Shown here: positions 40,911 through 49,288 of the stretch, piece by piece
How the letters are laid out: the number at the start of each line of letters is the position of its first letter
Numbering within the stretch: the first letter of the stretch is position 1
DNA from: Pseudarthrobacter equi
Lineage (GTDB): Bacteria; Actinomycetota; Actinomycetes; Actinomycetales; Micrococcaceae
Assembly (NCBI RefSeq): GCF_900105535.1
Contig: NZ_LT629779.1
Location: 744,001-808,000 of the forward strand
Direction: 5' to 3'
DNA length: 64,000 nucleotides
The notes under the pieces: generated by a model
The model's input: the letters and a program-made list of their open reading frames with translations, nothing else
Database searches by the model: none
Told to the model about the DNA's origin: nothing
Translations under genes and position numbers: made by a program

Positions 40911-41696
40911 ATGCCCACAGTTGATCTCGTAGCGGATCTTGGTGAAGGTTTTGGTGCCTACTCGATCGGCGACGACAAGGCCCTCCTGGATATCGTGTCC
41001 AGCGCCAACATCGCCTGCGGATTCCACGCCGGCGATCCGGACATCATGAACGCCACCGTTGCCGAATGCGTCCGCAAGGGAGTGGGCATCGGTGCCCACC
41101 CGAGCTTCCCGGACCTCCGCGGCTTCGGCCGCCGCGCCATGGACCTCACCGCGGACGAGGTCCGCAACGACGTCGTGTACCAGCTCGGCGCCCTCACCGC
41201 TTTCGCCGCCTACCACGGCGGATCCGTCTCTCACCTGGCACCGCACGGACGCCTCGGCAACCTCGTAGCCACCCGCGCCGACTACGCAGAGGCCGTGGCC
41301 GACGCCGCAGCCCGCGTGGACCCCCGCCTGATCGTGCTCGCCCAGGACGGCGAACTGGCCACCGCCGCAGCTGACCGTGGCCTGCAGGTAGCCATCGTGG
41401 GCATCGCCGACCGCGCCTACCAGGAGGACGGCACCCTGGTTCCCCGCAGCCAGCCCGGCGCCGTCATCCACGACCCCGCAGCCATCGTCGAACGGACGGT
41501 CCGGATGGTCTGCGAAGGCCTGATCACCACGGCGACCGGCAGGGACCTCGCCATCCAGGCAGACACCATCCTGCTGCACGGGGACAACCCCGGCGCCGTC
41601 GAACTGGCCCGCCTGGTCCGCAGCGAACTGATCGCCGCCGGCGTCACCGTGGCCCCGCTGGCGCAGGTGCTCGCCGCGAAGCAGAAGGTTTCCTGA
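40911..41696 (+). CDS. pxpA: 5-oxoprolinase subunit PxpA (LamB/YcsF family)
   Basis: This 261-residue protein has the LamB/YcsF deacetylase-like barrel: DLVADLGEGFG, IACGFHAGDPDIM, GIGAHPSFPDLRGFGRR, HLAPHGRLGN and ILLHGDNPGAVELA. It is one of three subunits that hydrolyse 5-oxoproline to glutamate with ATP. It heads an operon with pxpB and pxpC (2-bp gap, then ATGA). The nearby aminotransferase/aldolase operon shares regulatory sites, so the natural substrate could be a substituted pyroglutamate (inference). Confidence 0.94.
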   Translation: MPTVDLVADLGEGFGAYSIGDDKALLDIVSSANIACGFHAGDPDIMNATVAECVRKGVGIGAHPSFPDLRGFGRRAMDLTADEVRNDVVYQLGALTAFAAYHGGSVSHLAPHGRLGNLVATRADYAEAVADAAARVDPRLIVLAQDGELATAAADRGLQVAIVGIADRAYQEDGTLVPRSQPGAVIHDPAAIVERTVRMVCEGLITTATGRDLAIQADTILLHGDNPGAVELARLVRSELIAAGVTVAPLAQVLAAKQKVS

Positions 41697-41698
41697 CC

Positions 41699-42430
41699 AT
41701 GCCGGCCCCAACCATCGCCGCCCCCGCGGCACTGGAAATCCACGAGTCGGGTGACGCTGCCCTCCGGGTGGTGGCAACTTCCGGCAACGCCGAGGCCGAC
41801 TGGGCCACCGTCCACTCCCTGGCAGAGTGGCTGGCGGCGGCCGGCGTGGACGGCGTCCACGGCGCCGTGCCAACCTACGACTCCGTACTGGTGGAATTCG
41901 ATCCCTACCTCACCTCCGCGCGGCAGGTCCGGGCCTTCGTGCTCCTCGCCATGCGCCAGCTGGACTTCACCGGCGCCACCGTCCGCGAACCCCGCCGCTT
42001 CGAAGTGCCGGTGGTGTACGGCGGCAGCTACGGACCGGACCTGGACCGCGTGGCAGCACAGCAGGGCCTGGACGCCGCTGACGTCATTGCCCGGCACACC
42101 GAAAAGACCTACGTCATCCGCTGCCTGGGAGCACCCGCGGGCTCTCCCATGATGGACGGGCCGGACTTCCCGTTCCCCGTCCCGAGGCTCAAGGATCCAC
42201 GGCTCTCCGTCCCGGCAGGGGCAGTCTCCGTGGCCGGACGCCAGGCAGTGATTGCCCCGGCCACGGCACCCGGTGGCTGGTGTGTCATCGGCCAGACGCC
42301 GCTGACCGTCCTCGACGCCACCCGTGAACCGCTGGTGCCCTACGTTCCGGGCGACGAACTGCGCTTCTACGCCATCCCGGAAGGGGATTTCGAAAGCCTC
42401 GCCGGCCAGTTCCTGGAGGCGCGGCCATGA
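41699..42430 (+). CDS. pxpB: 5-oxoprolinase subunit PxpB (KipI-like)
   Basis: This 243-residue carboxyltransferase domain subunit 1 protein shows the family pattern YDSVLVEFDP, FEVPVVYGGSYGPDLDRVAAQQGLDAADVIARHTE, YVIRCLGAPAGSPMMDG and the end GGWCVIGQTPLTVLDATREPLVPYVPGDELRF. It pairs with PxpC to bind ATP and the lactam. It begins 2 bp after the pxpA stop and overlaps pxpC by ATGA. Confidence 0.94.
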   Translation: MPAPTIAAPAALEIHESGDAALRVVATSGNAEADWATVHSLAEWLAAAGVDGVHGAVPTYDSVLVEFDPYLTSARQVRAFVLLAMRQLDFTGATVREPRRFEVPVVYGGSYGPDLDRVAAQQGLDAADVIARHTEKTYVIRCLGAPAGSPMMDGPDFPFPVPRLKDPRLSVPAGAVSVAGRQAVIAPATAPGGWCVIGQTPLTVLDATREPLVPYVPGDELRFYAIPEGDFESLAGQFLEARP

Positions 42431-43440
42431 CCGGATCCCTCGTCATCCTGCAGCCCGGGCACTCCGTGGTCACCGACCTCGGCCGCACCAAGGGCCCTGG
42501 CTTTGGCCTCCCGGTCAACGGCGCCCTGGACCAGTTCTCGGCCAAGGCCGCCAACATCCTGGCCGGGAACACGGACAACGAACCGCTGCTGGAACTCACC
42601 GCACTGGATTTCCGGATGCGCGCCACCACGGACCTGCTGATTGCCGTCACCGGCGCACCGCTGGACCTCACCGTGGGCGGCCGCGACTGCCCGCAGTGGG
42701 AGCCGGTCTCGGTCCGGGCCGGCGAAACAGTGGCAGTCCGTGGAATCCGTACCGGGCTCCGGGCCTACATCGCCGTCCACGGATCGTTCACGGTGCCCAC
42801 CCTGCTGGGCAGCTGCGCCCCGGACACCGTGGTGGGCTTCGGCCTCAAACTCATTGAGGGAACCGAACTCGCCACGCAAAAGACCACCGCCCCCATCACC
42901 CAGCCGCATTACGGCCTGCCACTGTTCCGGCTGGGCCTGACCAAACCGGACTTCACCACCCACCCGGTCATCGACGTCACCGACGGTCCGGATGTGGCGG
43001 AGTTCGGCGACACCGCAGACCTGCTTTTCATCTCGCAGTACACCGTCAGCCCCAGGAGCAACCACATCGGCCTCCGGCTCGGCGGCGCACTGCCCGAACG
43101 CCAGCTCACCTCCGAAGTACTGTCCCGCGGCGTCCCGGTGGGGGCCATCGAGGTCCCGTCCCGGGAGGAACTGCTGGTCCTGCACCGGGGACGCGGCGTG
43201 ACGGCAGGTTATCCGGTCCTGGCAGTGGTCGCCAGCCGCTCCCTGGACGCCCTGGCGCAGGCCAGGCCCGGACACACCATCACCTTTCGAAAGACAACCG
43301 TTGCTGATGCAACGGCCACCCACAGGGCAGCCTGCCTGGAACTGGACAGGCTGCGGAGCACCATCCAAACGGTCTTCGGACTCCTCGGCATCGGAGCCGG
43401 CGAGCGCTGGCACGAACTCAGCCCAGCGTCAGGAAGCTGA
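42427..43440 (+). CDS. pxpC: 5-oxoprolinase subunit PxpC (KipA-like, biotin-dependent carboxyltransferase family)
   Basis: This 337-residue carboxyltransferase domain subunit 2 protein shows VVTDLGRTKGPGFGLPVNGALDQFSAKAANILAGN, AYIAVHGSFTVPTLLGSCAPDTV and SNHIGLRLGGALPER, all typical. It completes the PxpABC complex in the cytoplasm. It is followed after 41 bp by the MHS permease gene. Confidence 0.94.
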   Translation: MTGSLVILQPGHSVVTDLGRTKGPGFGLPVNGALDQFSAKAANILAGNTDNEPLLELTALDFRMRATTDLLIAVTGAPLDLTVGGRDCPQWEPVSVRAGETVAVRGIRTGLRAYIAVHGSFTVPTLLGSCAPDTVVGFGLKLIEGTELATQKTTAPITQPHYGLPLFRLGLTKPDFTTHPVIDVTDGPDVAEFGDTADLLFISQYTVSPRSNHIGLRLGGALPERQLTSEVLSRGVPVGAIEVPSREELLVLHRGRGVTAGYPVLAVVASRSLDALAQARPGHTITFRKTTVADATATHRAACLELDRLRSTIQTVFGLLGIGAGERWHELSPASGS

Positions 43441-43481
43441 ATCCCGTGAATGCTTTTCCCAAACCCACAAAGGAAAACAAG

Positions 43482-44822
43482 ATGTCAACATCAACGAATG
43501 CGGTAGCACCGCAACATGACCGTCTGACTGCGAAGCAGACACGCAAGGTTGTCACCGCCGGATGCGTGGGCATCTTCGTGGAACTGTATGACAACGGCAT
43601 TTTTGCCTTCATGGCCGGCACCCTGGCCCTGGTCTTCCTGGCTCCGGGCAACCCGGACAACGCCCTGCTGTTCGTCTTCGCGGGCTACGCGGTGTCCTTC
43701 TTCGTCCGGCCCCTCGGCGCCATCGTCTGCGGCTACCTGGGTGACCGGATCGGCAGGCAGAAACTGCTGGTCTTCGTCATCATGCTGATCAGCATTGCCA
43801 CCGCCGGCATCGGCCTGCTGCCGCCGTATGCAGCCATCGGAATTGCCGCGCCCATCCTGCTGGTCCTCCTCCGCCTGGTCCAGGGCTTCTCCGTGGGCGG
43901 CGAAGCTGCCGGCGCCATGACCTTCCTCGCCGAGCACGCCCCTGAGGGTAAGCGCGGCGTGATCACCTCCTACGCCCAGATCGCCTCCTTCGCAGCACTG
44001 CTGACCGGCACCATGGTTGCGTTCTCCATGTCCCCGTGGCTCACCCAGGCAGCGATCGAGGGCGGCGGCTTCGGTTCCTTCGCATGGCGTATTCCGTTCC
44101 TGGTGGCCATCCCCATGGGCATCATCGGCTGGTACATTCGCAAGGCCATCAGCGACACCCCCAACTTCCAGAAGCTGAAGGAAGAGGGCGGCCTTTCCAA
44201 GAACCCGCTCAAGGAAGCCCTGGCCAGCCCGGTGCACCGCCGCGCCATGCTCCTGGCGCTGTTCATTCCGCTGATGAACGGTTCCGGCTACTACGTCCTG
44301 TTCTCCTACATGCCCACGTTCCTCAAGGGCAAGCAGCTGAACTTCACCATCGGTGAGGCGCTGCTGGTCACCGCCTGCAGCCTGGTGGTCATCTGCATCG
44401 CCATCCCGTTCATGGGTGCCCTCTCCGACCGTTTGGGCCGCAAGAAGGTCATTGCCGGTTCGGCTATCGCCATGGCCGTCCTGGGCATCCCGTCCTACGC
44501 CCTGATCGCCACCGGCCAGATGGGCCTGGCCATCCTCGGTGCCTGCATCATGGCGGTCGTCTTCGCGGGCCACACGGCAGTCATCCACATCCTGCTCGTG
44601 GAACTGTTCCCCACCCGCGTCCGCTACTCCGCCTACGGCGTGGGCTACAACATCTCCTCGGCACTCTTCGGCGGAACCGCTCCGCTGCTGATGACCTGGC
44701 TGATCGCGGAAACCAACAACATCTACATGCCCGCCTTCTACGCAGTCATCACGGCACTCGGCACCCTCGCGGCGGTCAGCACCGTCAAGGACCGTGCCCA
44801 CGAACCGCTGCGGGATGCGTAA
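43482..44822 (+). CDS. MFS transporter, metabolite:H+ symporter (MHS) family
   Basis: This 446-residue, 12-segment carrier shows the MHS/MFS hallmarks FVELYDNGIFAFMAGTLA, RPLGAIVCGYLGDRIGRQK, GFSVGGEAAGAMTFLAEHAPEGKRG and ALSDRLGRKKV. ATG 43482 follows AAAGGAAAACAAG and is preferred to GTG 43446. MHS carriers import 2-oxoglutarate, proline, betaine and related acids. Downstream of pxpC it is the likely uptake system for the lactam or acid used by that operon. A hairpin follows it. Confidence 0.92.
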   Translation: MSTSTNAVAPQHDRLTAKQTRKVVTAGCVGIFVELYDNGIFAFMAGTLALVFLAPGNPDNALLFVFAGYAVSFFVRPLGAIVCGYLGDRIGRQKLLVFVIMLISIATAGIGLLPPYAAIGIAAPILLVLLRLVQGFSVGGEAAGAMTFLAEHAPEGKRGVITSYAQIASFAALLTGTMVAFSMSPWLTQAAIEGGGFGSFAWRIPFLVAIPMGIIGWYIRKAISDTPNFQKLKEEGGLSKNPLKEALASPVHRRAMLLALFIPLMNGSGYYVLFSYMPTFLKGKQLNFTIGEALLVTACSLVVICIAIPFMGALSDRLGRKKVIAGSAIAMAVLGIPSYALIATGQMGLAILGACIMAVVFAGHTAVIHILLVELFPTRVRYSAYGVGYNISSALFGGTAPLLMTWLIAETNNIYMPAFYAVITALGTLAAVSTVKDRAHEPLRDA

Positions 44823-44839
44823 GCACCCCTGACCCACAG

Positions 44840-44875
44840 GCTCCTGCGTCCGGCCCCGCTGCCGGGCGCAGGAGC
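44840..44875 (+). terminator. Hairpin after the MHS permease
   Basis: A 9-bp stem (GCTCCTGCG / CGCAGGAGC) with an inner CCGG/CCGG pairing lies between the permease stop and the next gene. It may separate pxpABC-permease from the downstream dehydrogenase set. There is no U-tract, so readthrough is possible. Confidence 0.5.
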
Positions 44876-44904
44876 ACTCCCATTCCCCACACCTGGAGAA
44901 CCAC

Positions 44905-45660
44905 ATGTCTTTTTCTGACTACACCACCGCCCTCGTCACCGGAGCCTCCACCGGCATGGGCGCCGCCATCACCGAACGCCTCACCAAGCGCGGCCTCACC
45001 GTCCACGCAGTGGCCCGCAATGAAGAACGCCTCGCTGAACTGGCGGACCGGACCGGAGCAGTCCCGCACGTGGTGGACCTGACCGACACAGCCGCTTTGG
45101 CCGCCGTCGTCCGCGAACTGAACGTGGACGTCCTGGTCAACTGCGCCGGCGTCTCCCGCCCGGGCAACATCCTGGACTCCTCCGAAGAGGACATCGATGA
45201 ACTGGTGGACGTCAACCTCCGCGGGCTGCTGCAGCTGACCCGGCTGGTCCTGCCGGGCATGGTGGAGCGCGACCTCGGCCACATCGTCAACATCAGCTCG
45301 ATCGCCGGAACCTACAATTTCTACGGCCACACGGTCTACCACGCCACCAAGGCCGCCGTGCACCAGATCTCCCGCCAGCTCCGCAACGACACCGTGGGCA
45401 AGCGCATCCGGGTCACCGAAATCTGCCCCGGCCGCGTGGAAACCGAGATCTTCGGCCGGAACATGGGCGGCAGTCCCGAAGCCATGGAAGAAGCCTGGAA
45501 GACGTACTACGAGGGTTACGAGTCGCTGACCACTGACGACATTGTTAATGCGCTTGATTACGCCATCGAAACCCCGCGCCACGTGAATGTTGGCATGCTT
45601 GAACTTATGCCCACGTTCCAGGTTCCCGGCGGCCTCACCTTTGACCGCCGCGAGGACTGA
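44905..45660 (+). CDS. SDR oxidoreductase (YdfG / serine-3-hydroxy acid dehydrogenase-like)
   Basis: This 251-residue classical SDR has TGASTGMGAAITERLTKRG (cofactor), NCAGVSRPG, the catalytic Ser in NISSIAG and YHATK (Tyr and Lys). CPGRVETEIF near the end resembles the YdfG branch acting on 3-hydroxy acids. It precedes the 2-hydroxyacid dehydrogenase by 73 bp. The substrate is uncertain. Confidence 0.9.
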   Translation: MSFSDYTTALVTGASTGMGAAITERLTKRGLTVHAVARNEERLAELADRTGAVPHVVDLTDTAALAAVVRELNVDVLVNCAGVSRPGNILDSSEEDIDELVDVNLRGLLQLTRLVLPGMVERDLGHIVNISSIAGTYNFYGHTVYHATKAAVHQISRQLRNDTVGKRIRVTEICPGRVETEIFGRNMGGSPEAMEEAWKTYYEGYESLTTDDIVNALDYAIETPRHVNVGMLELMPTFQVPGGLTFDRRED

Positions 45661-45733
45661 CGAACAGCCACTCCGCACTGCCCGGGACCCGGGCAGCCGA
45701 ATATCCAGCCCGCCAACCCGATAGGCCGCACCG

Positions 45734-46720
45734 ATGCAGTTGATACGTACCGTCAGTTTCCCCGAACCCCAGCTCCTGGCTGACCTTTCCCCGCTTCCCG
45801 AAGGACTCAGGGGCGTGGTGTGGGACATGCAGGGCGAACCCGACGCGGCCCACGGCAGCATTGACGGCGTCATCCTTCCGTACATCAACGCCGGGGCCGT
45901 CCTGGGGAACCTGGACAAGGTGCAGGACCTGAAGTTCGTGCAGACCCAGTCCACCGGGTTCGACGGCGTCCGCGAGGCAGCAGGGCCCGGCGCCGCGGTG
46001 GCAAACGCCTCCGGCGTCCACGCCGCTGCCACGGCGGAACTGGCGGTGGGCCTCATCCTCGCCAAGCTGCGCGGCATCGACCAGGCCGTCCGCGACCAGC
46101 AGGCCGAAAACTGGGCACCGCAGCGGCGACAGTCCCTGGCGGACCGGCGCGTCCTGCTGCTGGGCATCGGCGGCATCGGCCAGGAACTGGCCCGCCGGCT
46201 GGAACCCTTCGAGGTCACCGTCACGCGCGTGGGCAGCACGGCCCGCACGGATGAGCACGGCCAGGTCCATTCCTCCACTGACCTGGAATCGCTCGCCCGG
46301 GACCACGACATCCTGGTGTCGGTCCTCCCGCTGAACGATCACACCCACCACCTGGTCAACGCACGGGTCCTGGCCGCCCTGCCCGACGGCGCCCTGGTGG
46401 TCAACGTGGGCCGCGGCCCCGTCATCGACACTGACGCGCTCACCGCCGAGGTTGTCTCCGGCCGGCTGCAGTGCGCCCTGGACGTGGTGGACCCCGAGCC
46501 GCTGCCGAAGGGCCACCCCCTGTGGTCCACGGACAACGCCCTCATCACCCCGCACGTGGGCGGCAACGCCTCGGCGTTCGAACCCAGGATCCTCAAGCTC
46601 CTGAAGCGCCAGCTCGAAGCGCTCGCCTCCGGCGAGACCCCTGCGAACCTCGTGCAGCAGGGGCCGTTCCAGCAGGTCCCTTCCCAGCCGGGCTCTTCCA
46701 AGCAGGGAGCGTCCGCGTGA
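45734..46720 (+). CDS. D-isomer-specific 2-hydroxyacid dehydrogenase
   Basis: This 328-residue protein has the Rossmann motif LLLGIGGIGQELARRLEPF, LPLNDHTHHLVN, VNVGRGPVIDTDAL (Arg) and DVVDPEPLPKGHPLW with the catalytic Glu, then TPHVGGN (His). It reduces or oxidises 2-keto acids such as 2-ketogluconate, glyoxylate or hydroxypyruvate. The tail (QQGPF, QQVPS, QPGSS, KQGAS) is a pentapeptide-like extension. It overlaps the next gene by GTGA and so belongs to the idonate set. Confidence 0.9.
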   Translation: MQLIRTVSFPEPQLLADLSPLPEGLRGVVWDMQGEPDAAHGSIDGVILPYINAGAVLGNLDKVQDLKFVQTQSTGFDGVREAAGPGAAVANASGVHAAATAELAVGLILAKLRGIDQAVRDQQAENWAPQRRQSLADRRVLLLGIGGIGQELARRLEPFEVTVTRVGSTARTDEHGQVHSSTDLESLARDHDILVSVLPLNDHTHHLVNARVLAALPDGALVVNVGRGPVIDTDALTAEVVSGRLQCALDVVDPEPLPKGHPLWSTDNALITPHVGGNASAFEPRILKLLKRQLEALASGETPANLVQQGPFQQVPSQPGSSKQGASA

Positions 46721-47487
46721 GCGCACTGTTCGACCTGACCGGCCGCGTTGCCCTGGTCACCGGCTCCAGCCGCGGCATCGGTTCCTCACTCGCCCGGGCA
46801 CTGGCCGACGCCGGTGCCACAGTGGTGCTCAACGGCGTCAACCCGGAGCGGCTCAAGGAAGCCGAAACGGCGCTCGCCGCCGACTTCCCGCCCGGGCGCA
46901 TCACCAGCATCGCCTTCGACGTCACCGACGGCGACGCCGCCGCCCGCAGCATCGCCTGGATCGAGGAGAACGTGGGCCCGCTGGACATCCTGGTCAACAA
47001 CGCCGGCATCCAGCACCGAGTGCCCATGCTGGACCTGGACGTTGCCGACTGGGAGCGGGTGATCTCCACCGACCTCACCAGCGCGTTCCTGGTGGGCCGC
47101 GAAGCGGCACGGCACATGATCCCGCGCGGCCGCGGCAAGATCGTTAACATCTGCTCGGTCCAGACAGATCTCGCCCGGCCCACCATCGCCCCGTACGTGG
47201 CGGCAAAAGGCGGCCTGCGGAACCTGACCCGCGCCATGACGGCCGAGTGGGCCGCCTCCGGCCTGCAGATCAACGGCATCGCCCCCGGGTACATCCACAC
47301 GGAAATGACGCAGAACCTGGTGGACGATGAGCAGTTCAACTCCTGGATCCTGGGCCGCACGCCGGCCCACCGCTGGGGCACCCCGCAGGACCTCGCAGGA
47401 CCGGTGGTCTGGCTTGCCTCCAGCGGATCCGACTTCGTGAACGGCCAAACAATCTTTATCGACGGTGGAATGACGGTGGTGGTCTGA
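46717..47487 (+). CDS. idnO: Gluconate 5-dehydrogenase-like SDR
   Basis: This 256-residue classical SDR has TGSSRGIGSSLARALADAG, NNAGIQHRVPMLDL, ICSVQTDLARPTIAPYVAAKGG (Tyr and Lys) and GIAPGYIHTEM. The IQHR and SVQ segments are typical of gluconate 5-dehydrogenase (5-keto-gluconate reductase). The GTG start is coupled to the preceding stop, and its own stop overlaps the idnD start (TGATG). With idnD and gluconokinase it makes L-idonate to 6-phosphogluconate. Confidence 0.88.
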   Translation: MSALFDLTGRVALVTGSSRGIGSSLARALADAGATVVLNGVNPERLKEAETALAADFPPGRITSIAFDVTDGDAAARSIAWIEENVGPLDILVNNAGIQHRVPMLDLDVADWERVISTDLTSAFLVGREAARHMIPRGRGKIVNICSVQTDLARPTIAPYVAAKGGLRNLTRAMTAEWAASGLQINGIAPGYIHTEMTQNLVDDEQFNSWILGRTPAHRWGTPQDLAGPVVWLASSGSDFVNGQTIFIDGGMTVVV

Positions 47488-48593
47488 TGCCAGGGAACAC
47501 TTTCCAGGACACTGCGGCTGAAAAGCTGCCCGCCTCCGGCCCGGCCCTGGTGGCCCACGCCGCGGGCGACCTGCGCATCGATGACGTCCCGCTGGCCGAC
47601 CCGGCCGAAGACCAGGCCGTGGTGGAGGTGCTGTACGGCGGCATCTGCGGCTCGGACCTGCACTACTGGCTGCACGGCGCCGCGGGGGAGTCCATCCTGA
47701 AGGACCCGCTGGTCCTGGGCCACGAGATCTCCGGCGTGGTGGTCCGCGCCGCGGCCAACGGTGAGGGACCGCAGGCGGGGTCCGCCGTCGCCGTCCACCC
47801 GGCCACTCCCGGACCCGGCGCGGCGAAGTACCCTGCCGACCGGCCCAACCTCTCGCCCGGCTGCACCTACCTGGGCAGTGCGGCCCGCTACCCGCACACG
47901 GACGGCGCGTTCAGCCGGTACGTCAACCTTCCCGTGCGGATGCTGCGGCCCCTGCCCGAGGGTATCGACCTGCGCACGGCAGCCCTGATCGAACCCGCGT
48001 CCGTCGCCTGGCACGCCGTGTCCCGGGCCGGAGATGTCCGCGGCAAGACGGCCCTGGTGATCGGCTCCGGACCCATCGGCGCGCTGGCCGTCGCCGTGCT
48101 CAAGCGGGCCGGCGCCGCGCACATCACCGCGGTGGACCTGCACCCCAAACCGCTGGAGATTGCCACCGCCGCCGGCGCGAACCAGGTCATCAACGCCGCG
48201 GACACGGCTGCCATTGAGGCCGTCGAATCGGACGTGGTGATCGAGTCCTCCGGCAACCACCACGGCCTCGCCTCGGCCATCCGCGGCGCGGTCCGCGGCG
48301 GCACCGTGGTGATGGTGGGGCTGCTGCCAACCGGGATGCAGCCGGTCCCCATCTCGCTGGCTATCACCCGCGAGCTGGATTTGAAGGGCTCATTCCGCTT
48401 CAACGACGAGATCGACGAGGTCATCGCCGCGCTGGCCGACGGCAGCCTGCACATCGAGCCCGTCATCACCCACGAGTTCCCGCTGTCCGAGGCCCTGCAT
48501 GCGTTCGAGGTCGCCAAGGACTCCACCAGCTCCGGCAAGGTCCTGCTGAGCTTCAACGGCGGCGGTTCCGCGCAGGCGGCAGGCGGGCAGTGA
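47487..48593 (+). CDS. idnD: L-idonate 5-dehydrogenase-like zinc alcohol dehydrogenase
   Basis: This 368-residue MDR protein has the catalytic Zn ligands in GGICGSDLHYW (Cys) and GHEISG (His, Glu), and a cofactor fold VIGSGPIGALAVAVLKRAG. It is of usual length for IdnD/Tdh. It oxidises L-idonate to 5-ketogluconate. A second structural Zn lobe is reduced. It overlaps gntK by GTGA. Confidence 0.87.
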   Translation: MPGNTFQDTAAEKLPASGPALVAHAAGDLRIDDVPLADPAEDQAVVEVLYGGICGSDLHYWLHGAAGESILKDPLVLGHEISGVVVRAAANGEGPQAGSAVAVHPATPGPGAAKYPADRPNLSPGCTYLGSAARYPHTDGAFSRYVNLPVRMLRPLPEGIDLRTAALIEPASVAWHAVSRAGDVRGKTALVIGSGPIGALAVAVLKRAGAAHITAVDLHPKPLEIATAAGANQVINAADTAAIEAVESDVVIESSGNHHGLASAIRGAVRGGTVVMVGLLPTGMQPVPISLAITRELDLKGSFRFNDEIDEVIAALADGSLHIEPVITHEFPLSEALHAFEVAKDSTSSGKVLLSFNGGGSAQAAGGQ

Positions 48594-49222
48594 CCACGCC
48601 GGTTCCGCCGCTGGTGGTGATGGGTGTGTCCGGGTGCGGCAAGTCGACAGTGGGTGCCCTGCTGGCCGGGCGCCTCGGCGTCACCTTCCTGGACGGCGAT
48701 GATTACCACCCCGCCGCCAACAAGGAGAAGATGGCCGCGGGCATCCCGCTCACTGACGCCGACAGGGGGCCCTGGCTCGCCCGCATCGGCCAGTTGCTGG
48801 CCGGGCAGGATCTTGCAGGGACGGATCTGGCTGCGCACCAACCGGCAGGGCATAAGTCCGCAGGCCAGGATCCTGCAGGGGCCGTCGCCGGGACCACGGG
48901 AAGCCACGACGGCGGCACACCGGTTGCACCCATCGTCGCCTGTTCCGCGCTCAAGCGCAGCTACCGGGACCTTCTGCGGGCGGCCGCACCGGACGTCGTT
49001 TTCGTGCACCTCTCCGGCAGCGCTGCAACCATCGCCGCGCGCATGGAAGCCCGGGCCCACGAGTTCATGCCCCGCACCCTGCTCGAGTCGCAGCTGGCAA
49101 CTCTTGAAGCCCTTGAACCTGATGAGGCGTATGTCGTCGGCGATATCACGCTGGACCCCGGCGCCCTCGTGGACGCTGTGGTGCTCCAGCTGCGGTCACG
49201 CGCGGGCTCGGTCGCGGCATAG
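48590..49222 (+). CDS. gntK: Gluconokinase with a repetitive insertion
   Basis: This 210-residue P-loop kinase has VMGVSGCGKSTVGALLAGRLG, FLDGDDYHPAANKEKMAAGIPLTDADRGPWL and CSALKRSYRDLLR. It makes 6-phosphogluconate from gluconate. Residues 71-100 are a six-copy pentapeptide insertion (AGQDL, AGTDL, AAHQP, AGHKS, AGQDP, AGAVA) in the region where gluconokinases are normally short, and it makes this one longer than usual. The function is probably retained because all motifs flank the insert intact. Confidence 0.93.
   Translation: MTTPVPPLVVMGVSGCGKSTVGALLAGRLGVTFLDGDDYHPAANKEKMAAGIPLTDADRGPWLARIGQLLAGQDLAGTDLAAHQPAGHKSAGQDPAGAVAGTTGSHDGGTPVAPIVACSALKRSYRDLLRAAAPDVVFVHLSGSAATIAARMEARAHEFMPRTLLESQLATLEALEPDEAYVVGDITLDPGALVDAVVLQLRSRAGSVAA
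48800..48889 (+). repeat. 15-bp tandem repeat in gluconokinase (6 units)
   Basis: Six 15-bp units of the type GCAGGGCAGGATCTT encode A-G-x-x-x pentapeptides. This is an in-frame minisatellite inserted in the kinase coding sequence. Confidence 0.85.
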
Positions 49223-49245
49223 CCAGCGGATCTGGTGCAACCCCT

Positions 49246-49279
49246 CCTTGGGTAGGTAGACTGGTCTACCTACCCAAGG
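49246..49279. promoter_or_regulatory. 34-bp perfect palindrome, TetR operator candidate
   Basis: The arms CCTTGGGTAGGTAGAC and GTCTACCTACCCAAGG are complementary around TG. The centre TAGAC-N2-GTCTA is a classic TetR-type operator. It ends 9 bp before the tetR start and 24 bp after the gntK stop, so it could also act as a hairpin. Confidence 0.75.
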
Positions 49280-49288
49280 AGTCGCACC

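Noticed and set aside
43446..43481. GTG start giving a 12-residue longer MHS permease
   Set aside because: ATG 43482 has a clear ribosome site and the shorter protein starts as family members do.
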